Source of the DNA: Taudactylus pleione
Taxonomy: Eukaryota; Chordata; Amphibia; Anura; Myobatrachidae
Direction of reading: 5' to 3'
Length of the DNA: 64,000 nucleotides
Assembly (NCBI GenBank): GCA_031769625.1
Contig: JAUIMM010000698.1
Location: 62,001-126,000, forward strand
Position 1 is the stretch's first letter. Each line of letters opens with the position of its first letter. The notes beneath the pieces were generated by a model. The model saw only the letters and a program-made list of their open reading frames with translations. It made no database searches and was not told where the DNA came from. The translations under genes and the position numbers were made by a program. Positions 48,469-60,259 of this stretch are shown here, one piece after another.

Positions 48469-51400
48469 ATCACCCAGGACCTGCTGGGACCTGTAGTGCC
48501 ACAGAAAAACACACATATAAACTAGATATGTGCACCAGACCATTTTTGCTAGATTTGGATTTGGCTCTGATTCGTCATCCGGCCTTGGATTTGAATTTGA
48601 CAAAGCGCCATGACTGGTTTTGGATTTGAATTTAGATTTGGATTTTTTTACAAAAATTGACAAAGAAAGCTAAAATCACATAATTTGGGCATTTTTTTTG
48701 TTCCTAGAGTATTATTAACCTCAATAACATTAATTTCCAGTCATTTACAGTCAATTTAGACCACCTCACAGCTCACAATATTATTTTCACCATTATTGGC
48801 CAAAGGCTGCAGTGAGCTGGCAGGTTACTAAGCGACAGAGTGGTGGCACAGACACCGCAGTTTAAAGCACATCTATGAAACATTGCCATTCACTACTGAG
48901 TAACAGTACTTGTGTGTTATGGACACACAGAGGGCTAAGGCCCAATGAGTCACGGTGCATGTAAACACAGTGGGTTATGGCCCAAGGAATCACAGTACTT
49001 GTATACACAGTGAGGTACAGCCCAAGGAGTCAAGGTGCTTGTATACACAGTGGGGAACATCACAAAAAAAAGAGTTTTTTTTACTTTTTAAACTTTTAAA
49101 TCTCTTCAATTTTTTTTTTACTTTTAAACTTTGTTTTTTTTGCACACACAGCCACTTGTGAGTCTGGACACAGCCCCTTTAATCAGCAGAATATAGCGCA
49201 GCATACATCAGCGAGCAGTGTGCCCCCTTACACAGTCACTTTGCCAGCACAGCCAACTCTAAATGACCCCCAGAGTGTACGTATATTTAGCACAGTGGGC
49301 CTAATCTATATAGTGGCTAAGCATAACAGGGATATATTGCATACTGATCAAGTTACATTAGGCTAAACTGAATATTTATCAATCCTGAAAGTCTACTGTA
49401 TAATGGGCAAAATCGGTCCTCCACTGTATATTCATCATTGCCAATTATATGCTATACTGGGAACAGAGACTATTGGGGAGAATCAAAAAGAAGCACGTTT
49501 CCATCAGAATATTGCACGCTGATGTAATGCTGGTCATCCTGCAGGAAAACCTCGCTCGGCTTTGCTCACACCTATAGGGGTGCAGAAATAACTAGCCTTG
49601 GCCTAGCTATTGACGTCATTTCAATTTATAAACATCCTAGCAGTATTTTCATATTAATTGTGTTTTTTATTTTCATTCAATCCCTTGCTTGTTTTCTACC
49701 CAAGTAGCAGTCTTGAAAAATAAAAAATGGACAGAATCAGCAGGTTAATGAAATGAGAAAGAGCTGATAGGAACTGATTGATTGAATGAGTGGATGCAGT
49801 AAAAGAGAACTTTGGCGAATAAGGAGATGGCAAAGGGACAGATGTGTAATAATAATAAATGGCAGGTGTATCATGGGAAGCAGAGGTGATGGAGAATATA
49901 AACATATCACACATCAGTAGAGATTATTTTGTGCACTTCTCCTTTAAGGAATGTAGAACACGAGTGAGGTCATGCTGTGATGTCATAATGGTAACTCTTT
50001 GCTGTTGCTCACTCTTAACCGCCCAGGACACTGACATAGCATTATCATTGCTGTCATTAACATACTCCAAATACATCTCTTGCACCCAGCCCACTGAGGG
50101 AAAAATATCCTCTTGAGGTAAGTATCTCATCAAAGAAAAGGGCGTTTCACTTGGATGTGCCTGCAGACTTGGAGCTTGACTACCCTAAAATATGACCTTG
50201 AGCTTGTTTATTTCTATAATTGGAGGTTCTAGCAGCACAGCACATCTATCGCAATGTAGTAGCCATTCGGGTAAAATCGGTGCTTCTCAAAAGGGGATGA
50301 CCATCCTCTTCAGAAAATTGCGCAGCTTTGTGAGGAATTTAAATTGGGTAATGTCAGGAGATGTGGACAGGAACTATATTAATGACGTCAGCCAATGTTA
50401 TTTATTAATGTGGTAAACTGTATAGTGTATTTTAGTGGCAAATGTTCATACAGTATTTTAAATAAGTTTGGAAATATAACTCTGCATAGCCTCCTAGTGC
50501 CCAGAGGGACGGGCAATCCTTCAAGGATGGTGGAAGCCTCATGACTCACAGGGGGTTTTTCCTCTCCTGAGTGCTGAAGGATGATTCTTTGTGAGTCATG
50601 AGGCTTCCACCATCTTGTTCCTCTTATAGGACAAGCTTGTAAGAGCCTCCAGCTAATCTTGGGCACTAATTTATTTACAACGCAGAGTAAAAATAAAGTG
50701 TTGTTTTCTTTGTGCTAAAAATTCATAATAAATATATTTTCAAATTGATTTTACTTGATGTGGTCTTTGTTTTTTTTCATAATGGAGTCTCTTAGAAGGT
50801 TAAGAGGCTGTGAGGTCTACTATCCTGTTAATAGAAGAGATTTGATAATCTTCGCACTACATAATAGTTTAAGGTTATGACCTAATGGCAATGTGCAGGA
50901 TATGGCGGTGGTACATGATGTTATTGGGGAAGTGGTCAAGTCCAGAAAGGACGCAAAAAATAAAAGAGATCAGGTGAAACAGAAATAATATAAAATGTTT
51001 TCTAACATACAGTATATACTCTTCTGTGCTGGACAAAATGAAGCAAACGACATATGGAAGGTTACAGTCCCTTTAAATAGCAAATATTGAAGATGGTTTT
51101 CAAGGCATTTCTTAAAGAGGTTGGATACCCTGTCCTATTGCATTATTTAATGCAATCATCCTGCAGATTTGGAAGCAGTGGAGTGCACCTGCAGAATAGG
51201 TAGCCATTCTGAATGGATGAAAAATTGCATAATTGGTTCACAATAACTTAGGAGATGCCTAATTGAGTCTGCCAAGTCCCAGGCAATTGCTCAATGTCAT
51301 GATCCTGTGCTGTTGACCCCATAAGAAGAAAATCCAAAGCATGGGGTCCTCCTGTCACATAGTCCAAGCATATTCTGCAGGGGGATGTGTGCCTCATCCC

Positions 51401-52063
51401 TAGGAAAAAAAACAGCCAGAGGCATCACTAGGGTCTTTGGAGCCCAGGGCAAGTTGGAGAACTGCGTGCCACCCCCCCGCCCCCCCATAGACACGTATAG
51501 AAAAGCATTTATGCGCGCCTCTGGCGGGCAGCAAAAAATGGGTGTGGTCACTTACCGAAGGGGCGTGGCCACTAAAAATGGGGCGTGCCAACATGGCACG
51601 CCACCCATTTCTTGTCACTCTGGGAACATTACTTTCTATTCCATATATACCTTACCGATACGGTGGTTTCTCACAATGTGGAACCTCTGAAGAAATATAT
51701 CCTCCATGGGAAGACAGCGCCTGCAGTCGGCATTCACTATTCATGTAGGGCACATCGTCCAGAAGATGCCTGTTTGTGTGGGAATATTAACAAGGTCATC
51801 ATCTTACAACAGCGGTTCAACCAGACTCATTCCCCCTGTGTATTTCCTGCCCCCTGCATCTCTTAGCCACACCATCTCCCCCTGCATCGTCTCTTGGCAC
51901 ACTATAACCTCCCCAGACACACACATACTGACACAGACATACACATCTCTTTCACACAAATGCAGCCAGCCAAATAAATAAAACGGCTTGCTTATGCAGG
52001 CGCTTTTAGCACTAGAAGTGCCTGCATACCCATGGCTGAAAAAGCATGTTGAAGCTTGAAGAA
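48469..52063 (+). repeat. Satellite monomer copy 13 (mosaic, palindrome plus 25-bp segment)
   Basis: Shares the palindrome (50526-50614) and second CRE (49611-49618) with copies 9-12. Its right end has CATTCACTAT near 51731 and the 26-base segment at 51798-51823 that is otherwise seen only in copy 14. The switch to copy-14-like sequence lies between about 50614 and 51731. The GC block reads CTGGCGGGCAG near 51520, a private form. Confidence 0.94.
50526..50614. repeat. Templated palindrome, copy 13
   Basis: Arms at 50526-50550 and 50590-50614 with a 39-base loop, perfect match. This is the last copy with the structure; copy 14 has the ancestral sequence. Confidence 0.95.
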
Positions 52064-55000
52064 ATCACCCAGGACCTGCTGGGACCTGTAGTGCCACAGA
52101 AAAAAACACATATAAACTAGATATGTGCACCAGACCATTTTTGCTAGATTTGGATTTGGCTCTGATTCGTCATCCGGCCTTGGTTTTGAATTTGACAAAA
52201 CGCCATGACTGGTTTTGGATTTGAATTTAGATTTGGATTTTTTTACAAAAATTGACAAAGAAAGCTAAAATCACATAATTTGGGCATTTTTTTGTTCCTA
52301 GAGTATTATTAACCTCAATAACATTAATTTCCAGTCATTTACAGTCAATTTAGACCACCTCACAGCTCACAATATTATTTTCACCATTATTGGCCAAAGG
52401 CTGCAGTGAGCTGGCAGGTTACTAAGCGACAGAGTGGTGGCACAGACACCGCAGTTTAAAGCACATCTATGAAACATTGCCATTCACTACTGAGTCACAG
52501 TACTTGTGTGTTATGGACACACAGAGGGCTAAGGCCCAATGAGTCACGGTGCATGTAAACACAGTGGGTTATGGCCCAAGGAATCACAGTACTTGTATAC
52601 ACAGTGGGGTACAGCCCAAGGAGTCAAGGTGCTTGTATACACAGTGGGGAAAGCCACAAAAAAAAGTGTTTTTTTTACTTTTTAAACTTTTAAATCTCTT
52701 CAATTTTTTTTTTACTTTTAAACTTTGTTTTTTTTGCACACACAGCCACTTGTGAGTCTGGACACAGCCCCTTTAATCAGCAGAATATAGCGCAGCATAC
52801 ATCAGCGAGCAGTGTGCCCCCTTACACAGTCACTTTGCCAGCACAGCCAACTCTAAATGACCCCCAGAGTGTACGTATATTTAGCACAGTGGGCCTAATC
52901 TATATAGTGGCTAAGCATAACAGGGATATATTGCATACTGATCAAGTTACATTAGGCTAAACTGAATATTTATCATACCTGAAAGTCTACTGTATAATGG
53001 GCAAAATCGTTCCTCCACTGTATATTCATCATTGCCAATTATATGCTATACTGGGAACAGAGACTATTGGGGAGATTCAAAAAGAAGCACGTTTCCATCA
53101 GAATATTGCACGCTGATGTAATGCTGGTCATCTTGCAGGAGAACCTCGCTCGGCTTTGCTCACACCTCAACGGGTGCAGAAATAACTAGCCTTGGCCTAG
53201 CTATTAACGTCATATCAATTTATAAACATCCTAGCAGTATTTTCATATTAATTGTGTTTTTTATTTTCATTCAATCCCTTGTTTGTTTTCTACCCAAGTA
53301 GCAGTCTTGAGAAATAAAAAATGGACAGAATCAGCAGGTTAATGAAATGAGAAAGAGCTGATAGGAACTGATTGATTGATTGAATGAGTGGATGCAGTAA
53401 AAGAGAACTTTGGCGAATAAGGAGATGGCAAAGGGACAGATGTGTAATAATAATAAATGGCAGGTGTATCATGGGAAGCAGAGGTGATGGAGAATATAAA
53501 CATATCACAGATCAGTAGATTTATTTTGTGCACTTCTCCTTTAAGGAATGTAGAACACGAGTGAGGTCATGCTGTGATGTCATAATGGTAACTCTTTGCT
53601 GTTGCTCACTCTTAACCGCCCAGGACACTGACATAGCATTATCATTGCTGTCATTAACATACTCCAAATACATCTCTTGCACCCAGCCCACTGAGGGAAA
53701 AATATCCTCTTGAGGTAAGTATCTCATCAAAGACAATGGCGTTTCACTTGGATGTGCCTGCAGACTTGGAGCTTGACTACCCTAAAATATGACCTTGAGC
53801 TTGTTTATTTCTATAATTGGAGGTTCTAGCAGCACAGCACATCTATCGCAATGTAGTAGCCATTCGGGTAAAATCGGTGCTTCTCAAAAGGGGATGACCA
53901 TCCTCTTCAGAAAATTGCGCAGCTTTGTGAGGAATTTAAATTGGGTAATGTCAGGAGATGTGGACAGGAACTATATTAATGACGTCAGCCAATGTTATTT
54001 ATTAATGTGGTAAACTGTATAGTGTATTTTAGTGTCAAATGTTTATACAGTATTTTAAATAAGTTTGGAAATATAACTCTGCATAGCCTCCTAGTGCCCA
54101 GAGGGACGGGCAATCCTTCAAGCCATGGGTCCCCAGAGGTTTCCTCCACAGGGGGTTTTTCCTCTCCTGAGTGCTGAAGGATGATTCTTTGTGAGTCATG
54201 AGGCTTCCACCATCTTGGTCCTCTTATAGGACAAGCTTGTAAGAGCCTCCAGCTAATCTTGGGCACTAATTTATTTACAACGCAGAGTAAAAATAAAGTG
54301 TTGTTTTCCTTGTGCTAAAAATTCATAATAAATATATTTTCTAATTGATTTTACTTGATGTGGTCTTTGTTTTTTTTCATAATGGAGTCTCTTAGAAGGA
54401 TAAGAGCCTGTGAGGTCTACTATCCCTTTAATAGAATTGAGATTTGATAATCTTCGCACTACATAATAGTTTAAGGTTATGACCTAATGGCAATGTGCAG
54501 GATATGGCGGTGGTACATGATGTCATTGGGGAAGTGGTCAAGTCCAGAAAGGATGCAAAAAATAAAAGAGATCAGGTGAAACAGAAATAATATAAAATGT
54601 TTTCTAACATACAGTATATACTCTTCTGTGCTGGACAAAATGAAGCAAACGTCATATGGAAGGTTACAGTCCCTTTAAATAGCAAATATTTAAGATGGTT
54701 TTCAAGGCATTTCTTAAAGAGGTTGGATACCCTGTCCAATTGCATTATTTAATGCAATCATCCTGCAGATTTGGAAGCAGTGGAGTGCACCTGCAGAATA
54801 GGTAGCCATTCTGAATGGATGAAAAATTGCATAATTGGTTCACAATAACTTACGAGATGCCTAATTGAGTCTGCCAAGTCCCAGGCAATTGCTCAATGTC
54901 ATGATCCTGTGCTGTTGACCCCATAAGAAGAAAACCCAAAGCATGGGGTCCTCCTGTCACCTAGTCCAAGCAAATTCTGAAGGGGATGTGTGCCTCTTCC

Positions 55001-55593
55001 CTAGGAAAAAATACAGCCAGAGGCATCACTAGGGTCTTTGGAGCCCAGGGCAAGTTGAAGAACTGCATGCCCCCCCCCATAGACACGTATAGAAAAGCAT
55101 TTATGCGCGCCTCTGATGCGCAGCAAAAAATGGGTGTGGTCACTTACCGAACGTGCATGGCCACTAAAAATGGGGCTTGCCAACATGGTAAGCCACCCAT
55201 TTCTTGTCACTCTGGGAACATTACTTTCTATTCCATATACACCTTACCGATACGGTGGTTTCTCACAATGTTGAACCTCTGAAGAAATATATCCTCCATG
55301 GGAAGACAGCGCCTGCAGTCGGCATTCACTATTCATGTAGGGCACATCGTCCTGAAGATGCCTGTGTGTGTGGGAATTTTAACAAGGTCATCATCTTACA
55401 ACAGCGGTTCAACCAGACTCATTCCCCCCGTGTATTTCTTGCCCCCTGCATCGTCTCTCGGCACACTATAACCTCCCCAGACACACACATACTGACACAG
55501 ACATACACACCTCTTTCACACAAATGCAGCCAGCCAAATAAATAAAACGGCTTGCTTATGCAGGTGCTTTTAGCACTAGAAGTGCCTGCATAC
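52064..55593 (+). repeat. Satellite monomer copy 14 (divergent edge copy, truncated)
   Basis: The most divergent copy, with many scattered substitutions and small indels. Examples are GATTGATTGATTG near 53368, CACCTCAACGGG near 53164, TATCCCTTTAATAGAATT near 54421 and a shortened GC tract near 55068. It lacks the palindrome and the second CRE, and has the 26-base segment at 55390-55415. A 28-bp piece is lost near 55445 between copies of CCCCCTGCAT. It stops at CTGCATAC (55586-55593), where a hAT end begins, and so misses the final ~37 bp of the monomer. Confidence 0.95.
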
Positions 55594-55930
55594 TAGCGGT
55601 GTGCACCGGCAACTTTTCGTGTTTTGTGTTTTGGTTTTGGATCTGGATCTTTCTTCGTGTTTTGGATCTGGATTGGTTTTGCCAAAACCACCCTTCCGTG
55701 TTTTGGGTTGTGGGTTTTGTGTTTTGGATCTGTATTTTTTTGAAAAAAAGCATAAAAACAGCTAAAATCTCAGTATTTGTGGGTTTTTCTGCTCCTATGC
55801 TATTATTAACCTCAATAACCTTAATTTCCACTCATTTCCAGTCTATTCTGAACACCTCACACCTCACAATAGTGTTTTTATGTCCTAAAGGTTGCACCGA
55901 GGTAGCTGGATGACTATGCTAAGATATACG
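55594..55930. other. hAT right terminus of the second element
   Basis: Terminal TAGCGGTGTGCACCGG is followed by repeated GTTTTGGATCTGGATC words, a TTGGTTTTGCCAAAACCA palindrome and then the TATTATTAACCTCAATAACC block shared with the first element and with the satellite relic. The intact element carries G at the fourth terminal base and this one carries C, which may weaken the end. Confidence 0.85.
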
Positions 55931-56397
55931 AGTGGGCGGCACAAACACGTGGTCCATCTAGGAGTGGCACTGCAGTGGGAGACAGGATGGCAGTTTGAAA
56001 AACTAGGCCCCAAACCATACATAATGCAAAGAAATAAAAGAGGTGCAAGATGGAATTGTCCTTGGGCCCTCCCACCCACCCTTATGTTGTATAAACAGGA
56101 CATGCACACTTTAACAAACCAAACATTTCAGCGCCAGGGTCTGCCACACGACTGTGGCTGAAATGATTGGTTCGTTTGGGCCCCCACAAAACAAGCTGGC
56201 AATTAATCTGTCCCTGCACAAACTGGCTCTACGGAGGCAAGATGTCGTCCTCATCCTCCTCATCCACCGATTCCTTACCCTCTTCAGTGTTGTATACATC
56301 CTCATCCTCACAGAGTATTATTCGTCCCCGATGGAATCCACAACCACAGGTCCCTCTGTATGTTCTGGAGGCTGGTCTCCCTGGAAGAGTTGATAAT

Positions 56398-56628
56398 TCA
56401 TTTTATGAACATCATCTTCTCCACCTTTGGTGGAAGCAACCTCCTACGCCTTTCACTGACAAGGTTCCCGGCTGCACTAAACACTCTTTCGGAGTACACA
56501 CTGGAGGGGGGGCAACTCAGGTAAAATAGAGCCAGTTTGTACAGGGACCTCCAAATTGCTTCTTTTTCCTGCCAGTACAGGTACGGAGTGTCTGACATGC
56601 CTACTTGGATGCTGTCACCGATGTAATC
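56398..56628 (-). pseudogene. hAT transposase, C-terminal dimerisation domain fragment (second element)
   Basis: Minus-strand reading DYIGDSIQVGMSDTPYLYW, then YSERVFSAAGNLVSERR, then PPKVEKMMFIK and a stop. It differs from the first element at a few residues (SP to TP; PQN to PPK). Upstream on the minus strand it joins tandem repeat B at the same base, TTAAAG|GATTACATCGG. This shared junction means both elements descend from one already rearranged ancestor. It is not translatable as part of a full transposase. Confidence 0.9.
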
Positions 56629-59600
56629 CTTTAACAGACAGACGAGCGCTTGTCGCTGCTGCTTTGAGGATGCAAGTGCGGCTACAGCCCACACACTTCA
56701 CAAAGACAGAAAAAAAAGAAGAATATTTTTATTGTTTGTGGAGCGCACTTTGAGGGTTACACCACCCTTTAACAGACAGACGCACGCTGGTCGCTGCTGC
56801 TTTGAGGATGCAAGTGCGGCTACAGCCCACACAATTCACAAAGACAGAAAAAAGAAGAATATTTGTATTGTTTGTGTAGCACACTTTGAGGGTGTCACCA
56901 CCCTTTAACAGACAGATGCACGCTTGTCACTGCTGCTTTGAGGATGCAAGTGCGGCTACAACCCACACAATTCACAAAGACAGAAAAAAAAGAAGAATAT
57001 TTTTATTGTTTGTGTAGCACACTTTGAGGGTGTCACCACCCTTTAACAGACAGATGCACGCTTGTCGCTGCTGTTTTGAGTATGCAAGTGCGGCTACAGC
57101 CCACACAATTCACAAAGACAGAAAAAAGAAGAATATTTTAATTGTTTGTGTAGCACACTTTGAGGGTGTCACCACCCTTTAACAATCAGACGCACGCTTG
57201 TCGCTGCTGATTTGAGGATGCAAGTGCGGCTACATCGCATAAATGTCACAAACACATTAAAAAAATAGTTTTTTATTTTTTGGAGCACTTTGAGAGTTAC
57301 ACCATCCTTGAACAGACAGACGCACGCTTGTCGCTGCTGCTTTGAGGATGCAAGTGCGGCTACATCGCACACAAGTCACAAACACATTAAAAAAATAGTT
57401 TTTTATTTTTTGGAGCACTTTGAGAGTTACACCACCCTTGAACAGACAGACGCACGCTTGTCGCTGCTGCTTTGAGGATGCACGTGCGGCTACATCGCAC
57501 AAAAGTCACAAACATATTAAAAAAATAGTTTTTTATTTTTTGGAGCACTTTGAGGGTTACACCACCCTTTAACAGACAGACGCATGCTTGTCGCTGCTGC
57601 TTTGAGGATCCAAGTGCGGCTACAGCCCACACAATTCACAAAGACAGAAAAATATAAATATTTTTATTGTTTGTGTAGCACACTTTGAGGGTGTCACCAC
57701 CCTTTAACAGACAGACGCACGCTTGTCGCTGCTGCTTTGAGGATGCAAGTGCGGCTACAGCCCATACAATTCACAAAGACAGAAAAAAGAAGAATATTTT
57801 TATTGTTTGTGTAGCACACTTTGAGGGTGTCACCACCCTTTAACATACAGACGCACGCTTGTCGCTGCTGCTTTGAGGATGCAAGTGCGGCTACATCGCA
57901 CACAAGTCACAAACACATTAAAAAATAGTTTTTTATTTTTTGGAGCACTTTGAGAGTTACACCACCCTTTAACAGACAGACGCACGCTTGTCGCTGCTGC
58001 TTTGAGGATGCAAGTGCGGCTACAGCCCGCACAATTCACAAAGACAGAAAAAAGAAGAAGAATATTTGTATTGTTTGTGTAGCACACTTTGAGGGTGTCA
58101 CCACCCTTTAACAGACAGATGCACGCTTGTCACTGCTGCTTTGAGGATGCAAGTGCGGCTACAGCCCACACAATTCACAAAGACAGAAAAAAAAGAAGAA
58201 TATTTTTATTGTTTGTGTAGCACACTTTGAGGGTGTCACCACCCTTTAACAGACAGACGCACGCTTGTTGCTGCTGCTTTGAGTATGCAAGTGCGGCTAC
58301 AGCCCACACAATTCACAAAGACAGAAAAAAGAAGAATATTTTTATTGTTTGTGTAGCACACTTTGAGGGTGTCACCACCCTTTAACAATCAGACGCACGC
58401 TTGTCACTGCTGCTTTGAGGATGCAAGTGCGGCTACATCGCACACAAGTCACAAACACATTAAAAAAATCGTTTTTTATTTTTTGGAGCACTTTTAGAGT
58501 TACACTACCCTTTAACAGACAGATGCACACTTGTCGCTGCTGCTTTGAGGATGCAAGTGCAGCTACAGCCCACACAATTCACAAAGATAGAAAAATAAGA
58601 ATATTTTTATTGTTTGTGTAGCACACTTTGAGGGTGTCACCACCCTTTAACAGACAGACGCACGCTTGTCGCTGCTGCTTTGAGGATGCAAGTGCGGCTA
58701 CAGCCCACACAATTCACAAAGACAGAAAAATAAGAATATTTTTATTGTTTGTGTAGCACACTTTGAGGGTGTCACCACCCTTTAACAGACAGACGCACGC
58801 TTGTCGCTGCTGCTTTGAGGATGCAAGTGCGGCTACATCGCACACAAGTCACAAACACATTAAAAAAATCGTTTTTTATTTTTTGGAGCACTTTTAGAGT
58901 TACACTACCCTTTAACAGACAGATGCACGCTTGTCGCTGCTGCTTTGAGGATGCAAGTGCAGCTACAGCCCACACAATTCACAAAGACAGAAAAATAAGA
59001 ATATTTTTATTGTTTGTGTAGCACACTTTGAGGGTGTCACCACCCTTTAACAGACAGACGCACGCTTGTCGCTGCTGCTTTGAGGATGCACGTGCGGCTA
59101 CAGCCCACACAATTCACAAAGACAGAAAAATAAGAATATTTTTATTGTTTGTGTAGCACACTTTGAGGGTGTCACCACCCTTTAACAGACAGACGCACGC
59201 TTGTCGCTGCTGCTTTGAGGATGCAAGTGCGGCTACATCGCACACAAGTCACAAACACATTAAAAAATTGTTTTTTATTTTTTGGAGCACTTTGAGAGTT
59301 ACACCACCCTTTAACAGACAGACGCACGCTTGTCGCTGCTGCTTTGAGGATGCAAGTGCGGCTACAGCCCACACAATTCACAAAGACAGAAAAAAAGAAG
59401 AATAATTTTATTGTTTGTGGAGCGCACTTTGAGGGTTACACCACCCTTTAACAGACAGACGAACGCTGGTCGCTGCTGCTTTGAGGATGCAAGTGCGGCT
59501 ACAGCCCACACAATTCACAAAGACAGAAAAAAGAAGAAGAATGTTTGTATTGTTTGTGTAGCACACTTTGAGGGTGTCACCACCCTTTAACACACAGACG

Positions 59601-60159
59601 CATGCTTGTCGCTGCTGCTTTGAGGATGCAAGTGTGGCTACAGCCCACACAATTCACAAATGCAGAAAAAAGAAGAATATTTTTATTGTTTGTGTAGCAC
59701 ACTTTGAGGGTGTCACCACCCTTTGACAGACAGACGCACGCTTGTCGCTGCTGCATTGAGGATGCAAGTGCGGCTACATCGCACACAAGTCACAAAAACA
59801 TTAAAAATATAGTTTTTTATTTTTTGGAGCACTTTGAGAGTTACACCACCCTTGAACAGACAGACGCACGCTTGTCGCTGCTGCTTTGAGGATGCAAGTG
59901 CGGCTACATCGCACACAAGTCACAAACACATTAAAAAAATAGTTTTTTATTTTTTGGAGTACTTTGAGAGTTACACCACCCTTTAACAGACAGACGCACG
60001 CTTGTCGCTGCTGCTTTGAGGATGCAAGTGTGGCTACAGCCCACACAATTCACAAAGACAGAAAAAAAAAGAAGAATATTTTTATTGTTTGTGTAGCACA
60101 CTTTGAGGGTGTCACCACCCTTTAACAGACAGACGCAAGCTTGTCGCTGCTGCTTTGAG

Positions 60160-60259
60160 GACAGTATCATACGCAGTGACAGTAGACTTGTCAGAAATTG
60201 TTGGCACGTCCTTCAGTCCGGACCAGATGTCCAAACCAGCCCTTGACTTAAGATCCAGG
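60160..60259 (-). pseudogene. 100-bp transposase-like sliver inside array B (copy 1)
   Basis: Non-repeat sequence between GGACAGTATC and AGATCCAGG interrupts the array. On the minus strand it reads KSRAGLDIWSGLKDVPTISD, then KSTVTAYDTVL. The LKDVPTISD...TVL pattern resembles the stretch just before the dimerisation domain in ZBED-like hAT transposases (the family's ...FKxLPFLSDEE... region). The identification is tentative. On its 5' side lies an A-type half unit with GCACGTGCATCAACAT, and on its 3' side a B-type unit. Confidence 0.4.

Larger units (their letters stand above)
1..55593 (+). repeat. Megasatellite array, 14 tandem copies of a ~3.57 kb monomer
   Basis: Long identical blocks recur head to tail at spacings of 3530-3595 bp, and the same landmarks reappear in the same order each time. 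By eye neighbouring copies differ at roughly 1-2% of sites, while copy 14 differs more. Copy lengths in order are 3576, 3565, 3565, 3565, 3540, 3566, 3537, 3541 (hAT insertion removed), 3569, 3569, 3569, 3570, 3595 and 3530 (truncated). The array runs off the left edge and is cut at 55593 by a hAT element. No long reading frame is conserved. ORFs of 60-123 codons recur in every copy, but they lie on both strands over the same bases and match no family I recognise. The array is best read as noncoding satellite DNA. Confidence 0.97.
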
